Below, in pieces: positions 23,628-36,066 of a stretch of DNA of 64,000 bases. The stretch covers positions 1,426,001 to 1,490,000 of the forward strand of contig JALBUN010000010.1 of assembly GCA_025174535.1 (NCBI GenBank), given 5' to 3'. Numbering within the stretch: position 1 is the stretch's first letter; each line of letters opens with the position of its first letter. The translations under genes and the position numbers were made by a program. The DNA comes from Cantharellus purpuraceus. Its lineage: Eukaryota; Basidiomycota; Agaricomycetes; Cantharellales; Hydnaceae. The notes under the pieces are model-generated. The model did no database searches. It was not told where the DNA came from and saw only the letters and a list, made by a program, of their open reading frames with translations.

Positions 23628-25257
23628 ATGTCAAACCCTTTGGCAAACATGAGTGTGGCCAAGCTTGAGCAATTGCTCCTGGCCTGATGGAAGGAAGAAG
23701 AAGAGGAGTGGAGATAGAAGGAGGAGGAGGAGGAGGAGCATGTATGGAAGGAGGAGGAGGAGGAGGAGCATGTATGGAAGGAGGAGGAGGAGGAGTGGAA
23801 ATGGAAGGAGGAGGTGGAGGCAGAATGGAGACGGAAGGAGGAAGAAGCAAAGGCTGAACAGAGACGGAAGGAGGAAGAAGCAAAGGCTGAGCAAGCATGC
23901 AGGGTTAAGGAGCTTGTGGCCACAATGGAGGCCGTGAGGCTGAAGGAAGTGGAAGAGCAGGCACATGAGCTAGAAGCTGCCATGGAGGTAGAGGAAGAGG
24001 TGACTGGGGCAGGGGTGACTAGTCACCTGGGGAGTCCAAGTGTGCCAATACAGGCGGAATCCCCTGAGGTTGCCATTGTCTTGATTACATGGATGGAGTT
24101 GACCCGTCCAACAACTGTCCCTCCAGTAGGCTCGCCGTTGCATCTGCAGCCATGGCCATTACTTGTGGTGGGAGTGGCTGAAGAAGATGATGTGGCGCAG
24201 GTGGAGAGAGCGGAAGTGGAGGCAGATCCTGATGCCAACATGGAGCTAGCTCAATGCAAATGCAGAGCCCAAGGCAGGTGTGAATGTCAGGACAGATATG
24301 GAGCCGGATCTGACCTCAAATTGCTACGAGGAGATGGCTTGGGTAGCTGCAGTTGAAGCTCGCAAGAGGGTGGAGCTATATGCTGCTACCACCAAGAAAA
24401 ATCTTGAGGTCACGGTCTTTTCATTGAAGGCACACCCGAGTGCTGATACAGAGAAGTGGGAGGCGGATTGATGGGTCATACATATGGTGCAAGGTGGAGA
24501 GTCGCATATTGGTGACTCATAAGAAGGAGTTGTGTGTCACTAGGTCAGCAATCCAGCTTCGCAAGCATGAGATGGAGAAGGCGGTGGCAGAACAGGAGGA
24601 CAAGGAGGAGGAGAGGGAGCACTTGGAGGCCATGTCAAGAAGGAGTGGACCACCCAAGGCTCTGGCTCCGATGGAGCCATTTGGTGGGCCCAGCATAATT
24701 TGCAACTTGTGTCATGACGTGGGTGTGGAGTGTGTATGGCCCACTGGTCCAACTCGCCACCTTTGGTCCTGCGATTGTTGTCAGGGTTGGAAAGGAGGGT
24801 GTAGGATCGATGGCAAGTTCAATCCCTGAAGTTGGAGTGTCAAGCCCTGACTAGTGCCACTGTACAAGGAGGGGCGGAGAAAGAACCAGAAGGTTGTCTG
24901 ACCAAAAAGTGGTGGACAGAGATGGGTGCTGTGGCAGCTGGGGGTAGCAGTGTCAGATTGGAAGAAGCAACAACCAGGGCAGGTACAGGGCATGTCTCTG
25001 CACCCAACAGTACCATGGGCCAGCTTATCTGGCTGGTTAACCTGCAGTTGGAGCACCTCCAGCGGACAGAGGGGTTGTTAGTGGAGTTAGTGGAGACGAT
25101 GAAATGGAAGGAGGTTCTGGAGGGTCGGTGGACTGCTGAGTTGTGTCAGCTGCGGAAGTTCATGGCCCCCTTGGACAAGGATTTGGACCTGGGGGATGAG
25201 AAAGATTGGGTGTTGGATGTGGAAGTGATGATGAATCGGAGACGAAGCCTGAGGTAG
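23628..25257 (+). pseudogene. Zn2Cys6 coiled-coil gene, tandem copy 1
   Basis: From the ATG at 23628 (MSNPLANMSVAKLEQLLLA) the frame runs through an E/R-rich coiled coil with repeated RRKEEEAKAEQ (to about 23890), an acidic middle, a conserved NCYEEMAWVAAVEA block (about 24310), a second helical region (MEKAVAEQEDKEEEREHLEA), a Zn2Cys6-like cluster CNLCHDVGVEC + 12 residues + CDCCQGWKGGC (24690-24815), and a C-terminal region (24850-25257) ending in an acidic stretch. Early TGA/TAG stops near 23686 and 23710 and shifts near 24250 and 24470 break it. No intron splits the cluster, unlike the copy at 16474-16904. Possibly a decayed regulator-like host gene or element cargo. Confidence 0.6.
23689..23830. 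repeat. GGA/GAA purine low-complexity tract
   Basis: Imperfect GAAGGAGGAGGAGG runs on the plus strand, inside the coiled-coil coding region of the gene above. Antisense frames give Ser/Pro/Leu-rich artefacts. Confidence 0.85.
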
Positions 25258-25469
25258 ACAAGGGGAAGGGAAAAAGGAAATGCAATGTATAGCTTATAAA
25301 ATGAAAATGATTTTGATTGTAATATTTTGGAGCAGAGAAGAAATGGGATGGAGTGAGATTCTTTTGGAGGTTGGGTAGACTTGTAATTCCTTTTGTGACT
25401 TGTAATAAAATGATGATGCAAAATAATAGAATTAGTGTCAGTAATGGAACTTAAAGATTCATAAAGGTG

Positions 25470-26485
25470 CATGAGCTAGAAGCCGCCATGGAGGTAGAGG
25501 AGGTGACCAGGGCAGGGCAATTAGTCACCTGGGGAGTCTGAGTGTGCCAATACAGGCAGTAACCCCCAAGGTCACCATTGTCTCGATTACATGGACGGAG
25601 TCGACCTGTCTGACAACTGTCCCTCCAGTAGGCTCACCATTGCATCTGCAGCCACGGCTGTTATTTGTGGTGGGTGCGGCTGAAGAAGATGACACGGCGG
25701 AGGTGGAGAGGGCAGAGGTGGAGGTGGATCCCAATGCCAATATGGAGCTTGATGCAAATGCAGAGCCTGAGGTGGGTGTGGATGTCGGGACAGATATGGA
25801 GCTGGATCTGACCTTGAATTGTTACGAGGAGATGGCTTGGGTAGCTGCAGTTGAAGCTCACAAAAGGGTGGAGCTATATGCTGCTACCACCAAGAAGAAC
25901 CTCAAGGTTGTGGTCTTTTCATTGAAGGTGCACCTGAGTGCTGATATGGAGAAGCGGGAGGCGGACCGGAGGGTCATATGGTGCAAAGTGGAGAATTGTG
26001 TATTGGTGACTCATAAGAAGGAGCTGCATGTTGCTAGGTCAGTGATCCAGCTTTGCAAGCACAAGATGGAGAAGGCGGTGGCTGAACAGCAGGACAAGGA
26101 GGAGGAGAGGGAGCACTTGGAGGCCGCATCGAGAAGGAGCAGACCACCCAAGGCTCTGGCTCCGACGGAGCCATTCAGCAGGCCCGGTGTAATTTGCGAC
26201 TTGTGTCGTGATGCAGGCATGGAGTGTGTGTGGCCTACTGGCCCAACTTGCTGCCTTCGGTCCTGCAATTGTTGGGTTGGAAAGGAGGGTGTAGGATTGA
26301 TGGCAAGTTTGATCCCTGAAGTTGGAGCATCAAGCCCTGACTAGTGGTACAAGGAGGGGCAGAGAAAGAATCAGAAGGTCATCCAACCAAAAAGCGGCGG
26401 ACAGAGACAGGCACTGTGGCAGCTGGGGGTAGCGGTGTTGGATTGGAAGGAGCAATGATCGGTGCAGGTACGGGGCACGTCTCTG
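25470..26485 (+). pseudogene. Zn2Cys6 coiled-coil gene, tandem copy 2
   Basis: Direct repeat of 23964-25010. The longest frame (25544-26344, 266 codons) joins segments that are in different frames in copy 1: acidic middle, NCYEEMAWVAAVEA, helical region, and first half-cluster CDLCRDAGMEC. A 4-nt deletion relative to copy 1 just after CNC (near 26275) shifts frame, so the second half-cluster is destroyed. Copy 2 lacks the N-terminal coiled coil and is cut at 26485 by gypsy-B. Confidence 0.6.
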
Positions 26486-27748
26486 AGTTGGAGTAGATGA
26501 GGAAGGTAAGGGAGTCAGAGTGGGAAAGAGTGGATGCGTTCAGACAGACCTCGTTTGTCATATGGGGAGTACCAACACAGCCCTCAGCCCATACAGAGGC
26601 TATAGGACTGCTTACTATTTTTTTTGGTCCATCGCTTTAGCATCGGACTTGTCCGTCGTGGCATTGGTGGCACAGCCCTTTGCCTTTGCTGCAGATGAGG
26701 TTGCCTTGTTGCAATCCTTGGCTTGGTGGTCAGGCTTTCCACAGAACAGACAGAGGTTGTTGTCCATGCAGCGCTGGCATTCCTGCTGGGTAAGTTTTCC
26801 ATCTTTCCCCAGCTTGGTGGCGAGCTCCAGAGCTATTGCCAGTTCTGGAGTTGTTCTGACTGGAACCGGAAGTGGCAGCATTACCAGTGTTAGACTTCTG
26901 GCCTGAGTTGGTGGTGGTCTTCTTATCAGACCCCTTGTTGGACTTTGGGGTCTTGTCCAATGATTTGTCTGATTTGTTGTTGGCCGAATTTTCACGGGAG
27001 ACCTCAGATTGATGTTCCCAATAACAGGCGTCAATGGATTGGGCAAGCTTGTGAAGGTTTACCAAAGTATCTGGCTTACCAACGCATGATATCTCATCCT
27101 TGATGCAGGATGGGAGTCCAGCGTAAAATTGATGTTGGAGTGCAGCATCGCCCCATTGGACTTTTGGGGCTAGCTGCTGGAAACTCACAATGTATTTTGT
27201 GATTTTGTGATTTTCCTTCATCTGAAGTCAATTGAGTTCATTCTCAGCATCAGCCTCAGAGTTGTAAGTACCAAAATTGGTCCAAAGTTCAGAGATGAAG
27301 TCGGAGTAGTCTTCTGACCATATCAGATCATTGGAGTTGTCCATGAGTGCTGGCTTGAAGTAGTCCAGTGCAGTGCCCTTGAGATAGGACATGGCAAATG
27401 TGAACACATCAGGGCAATCGTGGAAGTTCAACCAGCATTGCACCAAGAATGGCTGGAGCTTGCACAGATTGGAGCCATCGAATGGGTTGGGTTCCCAGAC
27501 CTTGGTCTGGGACTTAGGAACTTGTGGTGTACGGATGCTGCTGGTGAGCAGGGAGATGACTTGCGCTAGGTTTGGGGAGGGCGAAGTGTTGTCCTCTTCA
27601 TTGACGGCCTCTATACGGTCCGTCGGTTCTTCGATGACCTCGGGGATGGTGTTGATGCTGGGAGCAGGCACCTTGACAGTTTGTACCTGTTTGGAATTGG
27701 CGGTGGATTGTGGCATTGGTAGGAGTGAGTATGACAGTTTGAATATAC
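26486..27748 (-). pseudogene. Gypsy-B gag and start of protease region
   Basis: Gag begins at 27718 (MPQSTANSKQ), 30 nt inside the LTR-4 edge. It includes a retrotransposon gag core (FLVQCWLNFHDCPDVFTFAMSY; DYFKPALM...WSEDYSDFISEL), a Ser/Thr/Lys/Asn-rich linker and a CCHC knuckle CLFCGKPDHQAKDC. An in-frame stop at 27228-27230 and later shifts break it. The fragment ends in the protease region (26486), fused to the Zn2Cys6 copy 2. Confidence 0.8.
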
Positions 27749-28265
27749 TGTTACGCACTAGGTCTGAATCGGGGGTTGGAGATTGGGTTGGAGGTCAGGT
27801 TGGAGGTTGGGTTGGAGTTGGAGAGGGAGTTGAAGTATGTCATGGGGGTCAGAACGGACTTGGCTTCGGCTTATGTGCTGTGCCCTCACTAATACCGGTG
27901 TCCAAGATTTTGGAGATGGAGTACAACTTAGAGAGTTAGGATTGGACTTAGGAACTAGGTGTGATTTGATATTTGAACTGGGGAATGAAGTCCCCAGTCG
28001 GGCAGCTTAAATACATATTTGAAATCTAATAATTACTCCGGTGATGGATCTCTGAGGCTGACAGCCTTACATGAGTATGTCCGAGTCCGACAGGGATGGA
28101 TGTCTGGGTTCCTATGGTGATGCTGATGCATCAATCAGAACCAGAGACGGATGGGCAAGATTTGGCTGTGACAATTGGACAGGTAAATGGAGACATGACG
28201 GTTATAGATTTCATATGCATGGGGATCAGATGGGGATCTGGGTGTTAATGAATATAGTCATAACA
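27749..28265 (-). mobile_element. LTR-4, 5' LTR of the gypsy-B fragment
   Basis: 517 bp, plus-strand ends TGTTACGCAC...GTCATAACA, directly upstream of the minus-strand gag. On its outer side lies gypsy-A gag. Confidence 0.85.
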
Positions 28266-28845
28266 CACTTGCCTTAAAGGTGAGGCCCAGGAATGGTTCT
28301 ACAGAAATGTAGAACACTACAACAGGGCAATCCAAGGGTTGCAGCATAGATTTCTACATACACTGATGCATCATCATGCATCAAATAAGTTTGATTCTGT
28401 AATGTAGAGTCAAAGGACCATTCGTGAATTAATGAACAATCTAGAAATGTATATGGGCTGCATGATAATGCCACCAGACATGTACACATTCAGGAAGAGG
28501 TTTGTGACCACAATGCATGAACAATGCTGAATTTAGTAGCATCATGCAGTTATATGAGACCGCTCAAATGATACAACATGATGCCATCATGGTATGTGAC
28601 ATCCAGATAACACAACTAATGCATCCCCCATGACTCATAGACCAGTAGTCAATAGAACTACTGGTATGACAAATGCAGGAAGCTGACCCACACACCCCAT
28701 GGATGTGTGTACATGGCTCCCAATATGCACTCATGACAAGTGAGTGCACCAAGGCCAGAACCCCATAGTGGCAGCTCCAGATTCAATACCAACAATTACC
28801 CCTTAAGGGTAATTATCAATTGAAACCACCAATGCATGTGAGTGG
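28266..28845 (+). pseudogene. Gypsy-A gag fragment
   Basis: Readable as KGEAQEWFYRNVEHYNRAI followed by RFLHTLMHHHASNKFDS and PPDMYTFRKRFVTTMHEQ across several stops, the gag core expected upstream of the gypsy-A protease. This is the gag portion deleted from the 19.2-kb copy. Bounded by LTR-4 and LTR-6. Confidence 0.7.
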
Positions 28846-30191
28846 TGTCGGTTTGCTTATGGAATAGATCCTATAAGCCTGTGCACAATGGTCCTAGCAA
28901 ACAGACAGTGTGTAACACAGTTGTTCAGCATGCCAAAGAACAGTCAGGCCAAAGGGGTAGTACTCAGTAATGGGTAAGTGTAATAATACACTGTGTCTGG
29001 TGAGGGTGATTAAGAGGGGCACTGTCAAAATAAGGTATAGTGCTCTGTGGTTGGAAGATGAGGGTGAGCAGGAGGGATGGCTAAGATGGTAGATCATGCT
29101 CTGGGACTTTCTGGCAAGATGGTTGATTGTGCTCTGTGACTGGAGGACAATGGGGAGCCCAGTTGGGAGGTATGAAAAGGCTGGTTTCAGGAGATGTGAC
29201 CTCTTGGTGGGGGGGGGAAATCTGATCATTGAACCAAGGTGCTTTACCTCAGTGTAGAGCTGATGCAGAGTGTAGAGCATAGACTTAGAGCATGACTTTG
29301 ACTTTAGTGTGTTGGCTAAAAACTTGTTGATTGATCCAAAAGGCAAAAACTAGCACCTTTTATATACAAATCCCCAGGGCACAACGACACAATAGGAGGA
29401 GCAAATGATGCAATATGATGCAAGAAATGCTGATCAAGCCAGCTGACAAAGTGTGAAGTTGAACTACTAATGGGGAAATCATGGAGAAATGAAGCAGCAC
29501 ATAGGGGTAATCTTTGTAATAATAGGAGATGATGAGTAATAAAAGAACCAAAAATAGAACAAGGATGAGTAAGTTGTGTATGAATGAATTAAAAGATGAA
29601 ACAGAGGTGAGTCATATAAAAGAGCAATAGAAATGTCCACTAATACCATCTTCCCTATGGCTCTGAAGGTAAGTTGACCCTGAGTCACATGAGGACTTCA
29701 GTCAGCAACCACAACAAATACTCCTTATTGTCTTGGTGATCCATCTCCATATGGTATCCTGTTCCAAGGGTGTTTGGTCCCTTTGCCTGACACGATGTAA
29801 CCTGAGTCAGATTGAAGTGGGAGGATAAGTTGGTGATGGTGACTGAAACTCTACCTCATGTTCGACTCTTTTGTCTGTGTTATGATATAGAGGTGAAATG
29901 CTGAGGAATGTATATGGTTCAATGGAATCATGAAAGAAAGCTCAGCATATTTTTGATAGTCCTCTGTGTCCAGAGACCAGTGTGATGTATTATTAGAAGA
30001 GATGTTGTAGAGAGGAATAGAATTGGAAGCCATGTGAATGATGATGAAAGGATTGGTGTGAATAGAAGGCTGATAATAATCAATGGTGAGGAAACATGAG
30101 TGATGATCAATGGCTAGAAATAGAGACTGAGGTGGAAAGGGAGTTGTGGTGCTATTTAAAAGCTTGATACAAAAGATGCTGGTGAAGTTTG
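28846..30191. mobile_element. LTR-6, incomplete copy
   Basis: About 1.35 kb homologous to 44482-46659 without its nested LTR-5, starting TGTCGGTTTGC. The last about 45 bp of the family is missing because copia-1 copy 2 begins at 30192. Long minus-strand frames here (28894-29346, 29851-30279) recur as broken frames in the other copy and are not genes. Confidence 0.75.
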
Positions 30192-30346
30192 TGTAGAGCT
30201 CAAAAGCGAAGTTGTATGTTATTAGATAAGCCAAAAATACAAACTCAGCAAAAAAGCGAAATTGTAACACATAAAACACTCATATCTTCTCACAGAATAA
30301 TCCATATCATACCAAACTTTCCAGGGACCTTCAGTGCATTCCAACA
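30192..30346 (-). mobile_element. LTR-3, 3' LTR of copia-1 copy 2
   Basis: 155 bp, plus-strand ends TGTAGAGCTC...CATTCCAACA. Confidence 0.9.
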
Positions 30347-30353
30347 CACCCCC

Positions 30354-33300
30354 TCAATCAAGCGTCCCTTCAATGCTCCAAATACCCAATCCATCTCTGA
30401 ACTTCACATGCTTAGCACGCACCAGACTCTTGGTTAGCACATCAGCTACCATCTCATGTGTTGGCACAAACTGAAGTTTCACCAATCTCCTTTCCACCTT
30501 TTCCCTCAACCAGTGATACATGACATCAATGTGCTTCATCCTGGAGTGATGTTCAGGGTTCTTGGATACGGCAATGGCAGGTTGGCTGTCGCAATAAAGC
30601 GTAACTGGAGGAAGATGGTAGCCAAGTTCAGTTAGCAACTGTTTCAACCACATGGCTTCACGTCCCGCAAAGTTTGCTGACATGTATTCAGCATCAGATG
30701 AGGATGTTGCCACTGTTGGTTGTTGTTTGCTGCTCCAACTGACTGCTGCTCCACCAATGAAGAAGGCGTATCCAGTCGTTGACCATCTCCTATCCTCATC
30801 CCCTGCATAGTTGGCATCACAGTAGGCCTGGAGCATCGCTTGGGAGCCAGGGTCTGGAGGTCCATACGTCAATCCCAGTTCGGTAGTCCCCTTGAGATAT
30901 TTGAGCATGTGCTCCACCGCCTTCCAATGACCTAAACCAGGATTTGAGTTGAATTGGCAAAGTTCACCAACTGCATGTGCAATGTCCGGTCTGGTTCCAA
31001 TCGCAAGGTAATTCAGGCTCCCAACAGCGGCAAGGTACGGAACACCTCTCATGGCCTCAATGTCCTCCTTTGACTGTGGACAGAGATCCTTGGAGAGATG
31101 ACAGCCTGGATCAAGAGGGGTAGACACTGGCTTGCAATTCTCCATGTTGAACCACTTCAAAACATCCAGTGCATACTTGTGCTGGTTAAGGTGCAACGTC
31201 CTCTTTCTCCTGTCCCTGTGGATTTCCAGACCAACAATGTACCTGGCAGGTCCCATGTCCTTCATTTTGAAGTGTTGCAACAGCTCAAGCTTTACTTTGT
31301 CAAGATGGGTGCAACTGTTGCATGCCATGAGCTGATCATCAACGTAGACGGGGATGTAGACTTTGATGGGTCCTTGGATGTAGAGGTAAAGGCAGCTGTC
31401 CACTTTGGATCTGGTGAATCCCATGTGATGGAAAGCGTCATCCAGTTTGGCATGCCACCTGTTTCCTCCTTGCCTGGTTCCGTAGATGGCCTTGTTCAGT
31501 CTCCCGACCTTGTCTCCCTGCTTGTACCCTTCTGGAAGTTCCATGTAGACCTCTTCTTCAATATCACCATTCAAATAGGCAGATTTGAAGTTGACTTGGT
31601 CCAATTCCAGATCCTCAAGGGTGGTGATAGCCAGGAGCACTCTGAGCGTGTTGAATCTCACAACAGAGGCAAATGTTTCCGTGAAGTCAATCCCTGCCTT
31701 CTGCGTGTATCCTTTTGCAACCACTCTAGATCTGAAGCGCTCAATGGATCCATCAGGGTGCTTCTTAAGTCTGAATACCCATTTGGATCCCACGGCCTTC
31801 TTCCCTGCAGGGAGGTCCACCACCGTCCAAACATTGTTGTCCATGAGCGACTGATATTCATCATTGCAGGACTCTCCACCATGGTCCATCAACTCTAGAC
31901 ATGGCTTCCTGATAACTGGATGGTTCAGGGAGGTCAGGAGCATTGCTGAGGTTGACAAGTTCCTGAAGTGGATGTTGGACAGATGGTATGGCAGATTCAG
32001 CCTGTTCCACCCCCTCAGTTGGATCATCTCTTCCCTCTGACTCGAGTGGAGGATTCCTGTACTGGGCAGCATTTGGGACAAGCCACCATGGTTGGGGAGG
32101 GATGCGGATGCGTGTTGAACATCTCAGAGGTGGGTCAGGTGGTAGAGGTGGAGATGGGGATGGTGGAGGGGATGTAGGGGATGGTGTTGCAACGTCTGGC
32201 AATGGTAGTAAAGGGGGGGTAGCTGGAGGAATAACTGGAGGGGAAGTAGAGGTCTGGTGAATGGCCACATCATCAGGAAGTTGCACAAGTTGCTGTGGTG
32301 GATTGTGCGTGGTGGATGTATGTGAGTGACCAGATTCATCAAAAATGACATCCCTGCTTATCAATACCCTCCTTCCAACTGGGTCCCACAGTCGCCATGC
32401 CTTAGTCCCAGTTTCATATCCAATCATGACGCACTTGGTAGAGTGTGATTCAAGGTGGCATCTTTTAGATTTGGGGACATGGACAAACGCAGTGGAGCCA
32501 AATACCCTGAAATGTGCAACAGATGGCTTGTGACCGTGCCAGGCTTCATATGGAGTCCCATGGGAAAGCGCAGAAGTGGGAGAGCAGTTGTGGAGAAGAG
32601 TGAATGCTAAGGCTGCTTCTCCCCAGAAAGAAGGACCTAGTTTGGTATCATGTAGCATGGATATAACACCTTCTTCCAGAGTCCTGTTGTAGTGCTCTGC
32701 AACTCCATTCTGCTGTGGTGTGCCCGGTGCAGTCTTTTGCCTGAAGATCCCAGAGGATGTGGTCAGGAAAGAGAATTGGTGCAATGAGTACTCTCCTCCT
32801 TTGTCATCTCTCAGGGTTTTGATCCGTTTGCCAGTCTGGTTCTCCACCAGTGCTTTGAACTGCTTGAACGCGTCTAACGCCTGGTCCTTGGTCTTGATGC
32901 TCACAAAACGAGATTTGTCGTCAATGAATGTGATCCAGTACCTAAATCCCCACGCAGTGGGCACCTTCAATGGACCATGAACGTCAGAATGAATGAGTTC
33001 AAGAATGTCGGAGGCCCTGAAGGAGGCTTTCTTGGGGAATGAATCACGGTGTTGTTTGCCATGAATGCATGCTTTGCAGATTTTGGGGAATGGATTGTCT
33101 GATGTGATGTCCATCCCCTCCACCATATTTTGCATGACTAGCTGTTTGACAGCATCAATCCCCAGATACCCAAAGCGACGGTGCCATAGTTGTAGATCCA
33201 GTGACTTGGACGCAGCAATGTGTGCAGTGTGTGAGAGCGTGTTGCCATCCAGGTATGCCAGTCTCCCCTTGACTGTCGCAGTACATATCAGTTTACCCAA

Positions 33301-34493
33301 CTTGTAGAATTTGACAACTGCTCCTATGATTTCCACACGAATCTGATGGTGCATGGTCAAGAAGAGGAGTGAGAGGAGGTTGTTTGCAAGTTTGGGAACA
33401 TAGAGTACATTGCTGAACAGTATAGGTTTAAAGTTTGGATCATTTGGGCAAAACATCACCGTGCCAATCCCTTCAGAGTACACAACACTATTGTCCGCCA
33501 ATTCAATGGGAGCCCTATGAGGTTTGAGCTCCTTAAACCAATGGCGATTTGGAGTCATATGTAATGAGGCTCCTGAATCAGTGCACCAAAGGGAATTGGT
33601 ATCAGAGACAAGTGCGTGATGAGGGAGAGAGGAAATGCTTGCAGTGGTGAATGCCGATCCTGTGACTTCAACAACAGAGGAGGTAGATCCATCCACCTGC
33701 TTAGCCTTCTGCTTCTGCTTCTTCTCCTGCTTAGCTGTCTGTCTGCGCTCCAGATTTGCCTTCTTGGCATTGGCTAGAGAAAAGCAGACATCCGTGTTAT
33801 GGGTGGATGCTTCACAGAAGTTGCACCATTTAGGAGGTGTTGAAGCGGGTGGTTTGTTGGATAGCATGGCTGATTGAACAGAACGGTGCAGACGGTTGTT
33901 CTCTCCATGATAAAGGCTTCAATAACTTTGGCCTTGTTGACGTTCTTTTGAAGCAGTAACGCGGATGTGAAGCTGTCAAACTCCTCAGGAAGGGCTCTAA
34001 TGAGTGTCATGATCACCAGCTCCTCGTCCTGTCTGGCTAGGGTATATGAGCCATCAGATGGACAAAGATTCTGGCAGAGTTGCATGGCAGAGCTGACACG
34101 ACCAATCAGTGACTGAAGCGTCTCATCAGGAGCCTTCCGTATATTGAAGAGTGCATCATAGGCATTGAAGCGAGTGCCTGCCTGCTTCTGAACATGAACC
34201 TTGTGCAGAGCCTCCCACATTTTCACCGGATTGTCCTCTAATCCCTGAACATGAACTTGCTGCCCTTGTTCCAAGGTTGACGCAATGAGTCCAGCTGCTA
34301 CCTCCTGATCTAGTTCCCATTTCTCCACGTCTGCAGGTTCAGTGGGGCGCTTCTTCTTGCCATTGACAAGCATCCACAAGCCCTTTGAATGCAACCTTGC
34401 AGTCGTGTTGAATGCCCAGTCATGATAATTTGAGTCTGAGAGCATGGGGAACTTAGGTGATGGAGTATCGTCGTTGGAGGTGGTTGTAGACAT
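30354..34493 (-). pseudogene. Copia-1 gag-pol polyprotein with two frameshifts
   Basis: About 1380 codons from ATG 34493. Domains in order: UBN2 gag (to about 33900), CCHC knuckle CNFCEASTHNTDVC, aspartic protease CTDSGASLHMT, pre-integrase HRRFGYLG, integrase with HSDVHGP, DDKGGEYS and QNGVAEHYNRTLEEG, RT with PVYVDDQLMA, and RNase H with YCDANYAG, SSSDAEYM and LYCDSQPA. All catalytic residues I looked for are present. A 1-nt loss near 33903 (GGAGGAG in copy 1 is GGAGAG here) and a 2-nt loss near 31868 split it into three frames (34493-33774, 33867-31861, 32081-30354). Copy 1 is in one frame at both places, so these are lesions or sequence errors, not programmed shifts. Confidence 0.88.
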
Positions 34494-35150
34494 GGTATAT
34501 AGGTATGTGCAGCGAGGGATAGGTATGAGGTAGACGAATTGGGTGAGATACAAGTAAAGTTTGGCTAAGCGTATTCAAGTCCAAATGCACTTTTTGAGAA
34601 TTGCAAGTGAACGTGTGATAGGATAGGTTCGCAGTGTTGTAAGGTGGTTATAGCGGGTGCAAACACTGTGTGGGCAAGATGTGGGAGGTAGTACGCACAC
34701 AGGAAGTGCAGGGGAGTAAGAATAAGTGCAGAGCACCAAATCTGAGAGGTAATAGTCCTAGGGTGTCCAAAAATGGTCCTGAGTTGTCCAGAGAGGTCCT
34801 GAGGATAGAGAAAATGGTCCAAATGGCACCAATCAACTCCCAGCAACTTCAGGGACAACAGGACTCGGAATGAGATGGCATGACCTCGCCGCAAATCAGG
34901 TGAACTGTTATGAGTCTGCAGACCACAGACTCCAGCACCCAAGGTTAACAAGAGGCCTCAGTCAACCGGTGAACTAAGGCCAGGGTTGTGGCTTTGTAAC
35001 ACTAGGCAATGAGGAGGGATCCTTTCTCACCACTGGAACCTGAAACCCTTTGGAGGCTGAAGGGATGACTGCTGGGAGAAACTGAGGGGGAAAGGGAGGA
35101 TGTGGTGGGCCAAAAAGTGAAGTGTGATTGAGGTTGAAGTTGTTGTTTAA

Positions 35151-35958
35151 TGTTAAGAAAAGATATGGAGGGGTGTTGTGGGTGAATATAAAATGAAGGT
35201 GAGGGATGGTGGCGAAGTAGATTTTGAATAGGGGAGCAATTACTGCAAGGATGCAGATATATGCGGGGTCGATGGAAATATATTGTTTAGTAGAGTAATG
35301 TTACCAAATATCAGAATATTTGGTTAAGAACTGGGACTTCTGCAAAATATTTGAGCAGAAATGGGAATAGCAACACTTCAAAAAAGTGTTTGCTTAATAG
35401 AAATGGATGTAATGATCCAAATCGTTCGTAATTTGAGATAGCAATAGTTGATGCAATATCCTAATAGGATATGCAAAAGATTTCCAATCGAATGGGTCGT
35501 TTAGGAGTTATTCCAGGAACGACAGAAAGTTGACACAAGCTGTTTGTTTGCAGCTTGGAAGGGATTAAGAATAGTGAATCTCCTTATTGATACTCGTACA
35601 CAGTTGTAGTTAATATACAATTTGACAATCACATGATAAAAAAGCCTTTTAGTAAGATTGAAACATATGATAAAAGAAATGATGTGGATACTGATAATAT
35701 GTGATGTCATGGGGAAAAACTTTTTATAGAGAAAGAAGTTTTTACCCATTTGACTTGAGGTTTATGACAAATGAAAATCATCATAATACCTCCCTTTTTG
35801 AGTAGTAGCCACCCCCGTAGAACAAAAGGATGGCTCACAAAATAAAATCGAAAATCACCTCCTCCTCATCCCTTAATCCAAAAATTCCCAAACTTTTCAC
35901 AACTTTTCCTTATCATAAAACTCCCCCTTCTTGCTCCAATAGATTGTAATTCTTGACA
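35151..35958. mobile_element. Solo LTR-7 in the copia-1 leader
   Basis: 808 bp, TGTTAAGAAAAG...AATTCTTGACA, with a perfect target duplication TTTAA (35146-35150 and 35959-35963). Homologous to 47636-48463 in the same orientation. The rest of the leader (34494-35145 and 35964-36047) is non-coding. Confidence 0.92.
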
Positions 35959-36047
35959 TTTAATGGGGGATGAGTGGGTTGGAAAAGGTGGATGGAAATG
36001 AGAGGATTTTGATGATATAAGTATGTTGGAACAACTGTTTAGAGCTG

Positions 36048-36066
36048 GAGGCCGGGGCCCATAACC
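36048..36066 (-). promoter_or_regulatory. Candidate primer-binding site of copia-1
   Basis: Minus strand just inside the 5' LTR reads GGTTATGGGCCCCGGCC. The position is right for tRNA priming in a Ty1/copia element. The tRNA is not identified from this sequence. Confidence 0.5.

Noticed and set aside
23501..23983. Ser- and Pro-rich antisense ORFs (160, 109 and 111 codons)
   Set aside because: They are antisense shadows of the GGA/GAA coiled-coil tract; composition follows the triplet repeat.
28894..30279. 150- and 142-codon minus-strand ORFs
   Set aside because: They lie in LTR-6; the second copy (44557-46659) has them broken, and no domain or codon signal is seen.
31098..31898. 266-codon plus-strand ORF
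   Set aside because: Antisense of the intact copia RT frame; open only because the sense strand is well conserved.
31861..33903. Programmed gag-pol frameshifts in copia-1
   Set aside because: Copy 1 is in a single frame at both places, and neither site has a slippery heptamer; small deletions explain the shifts.
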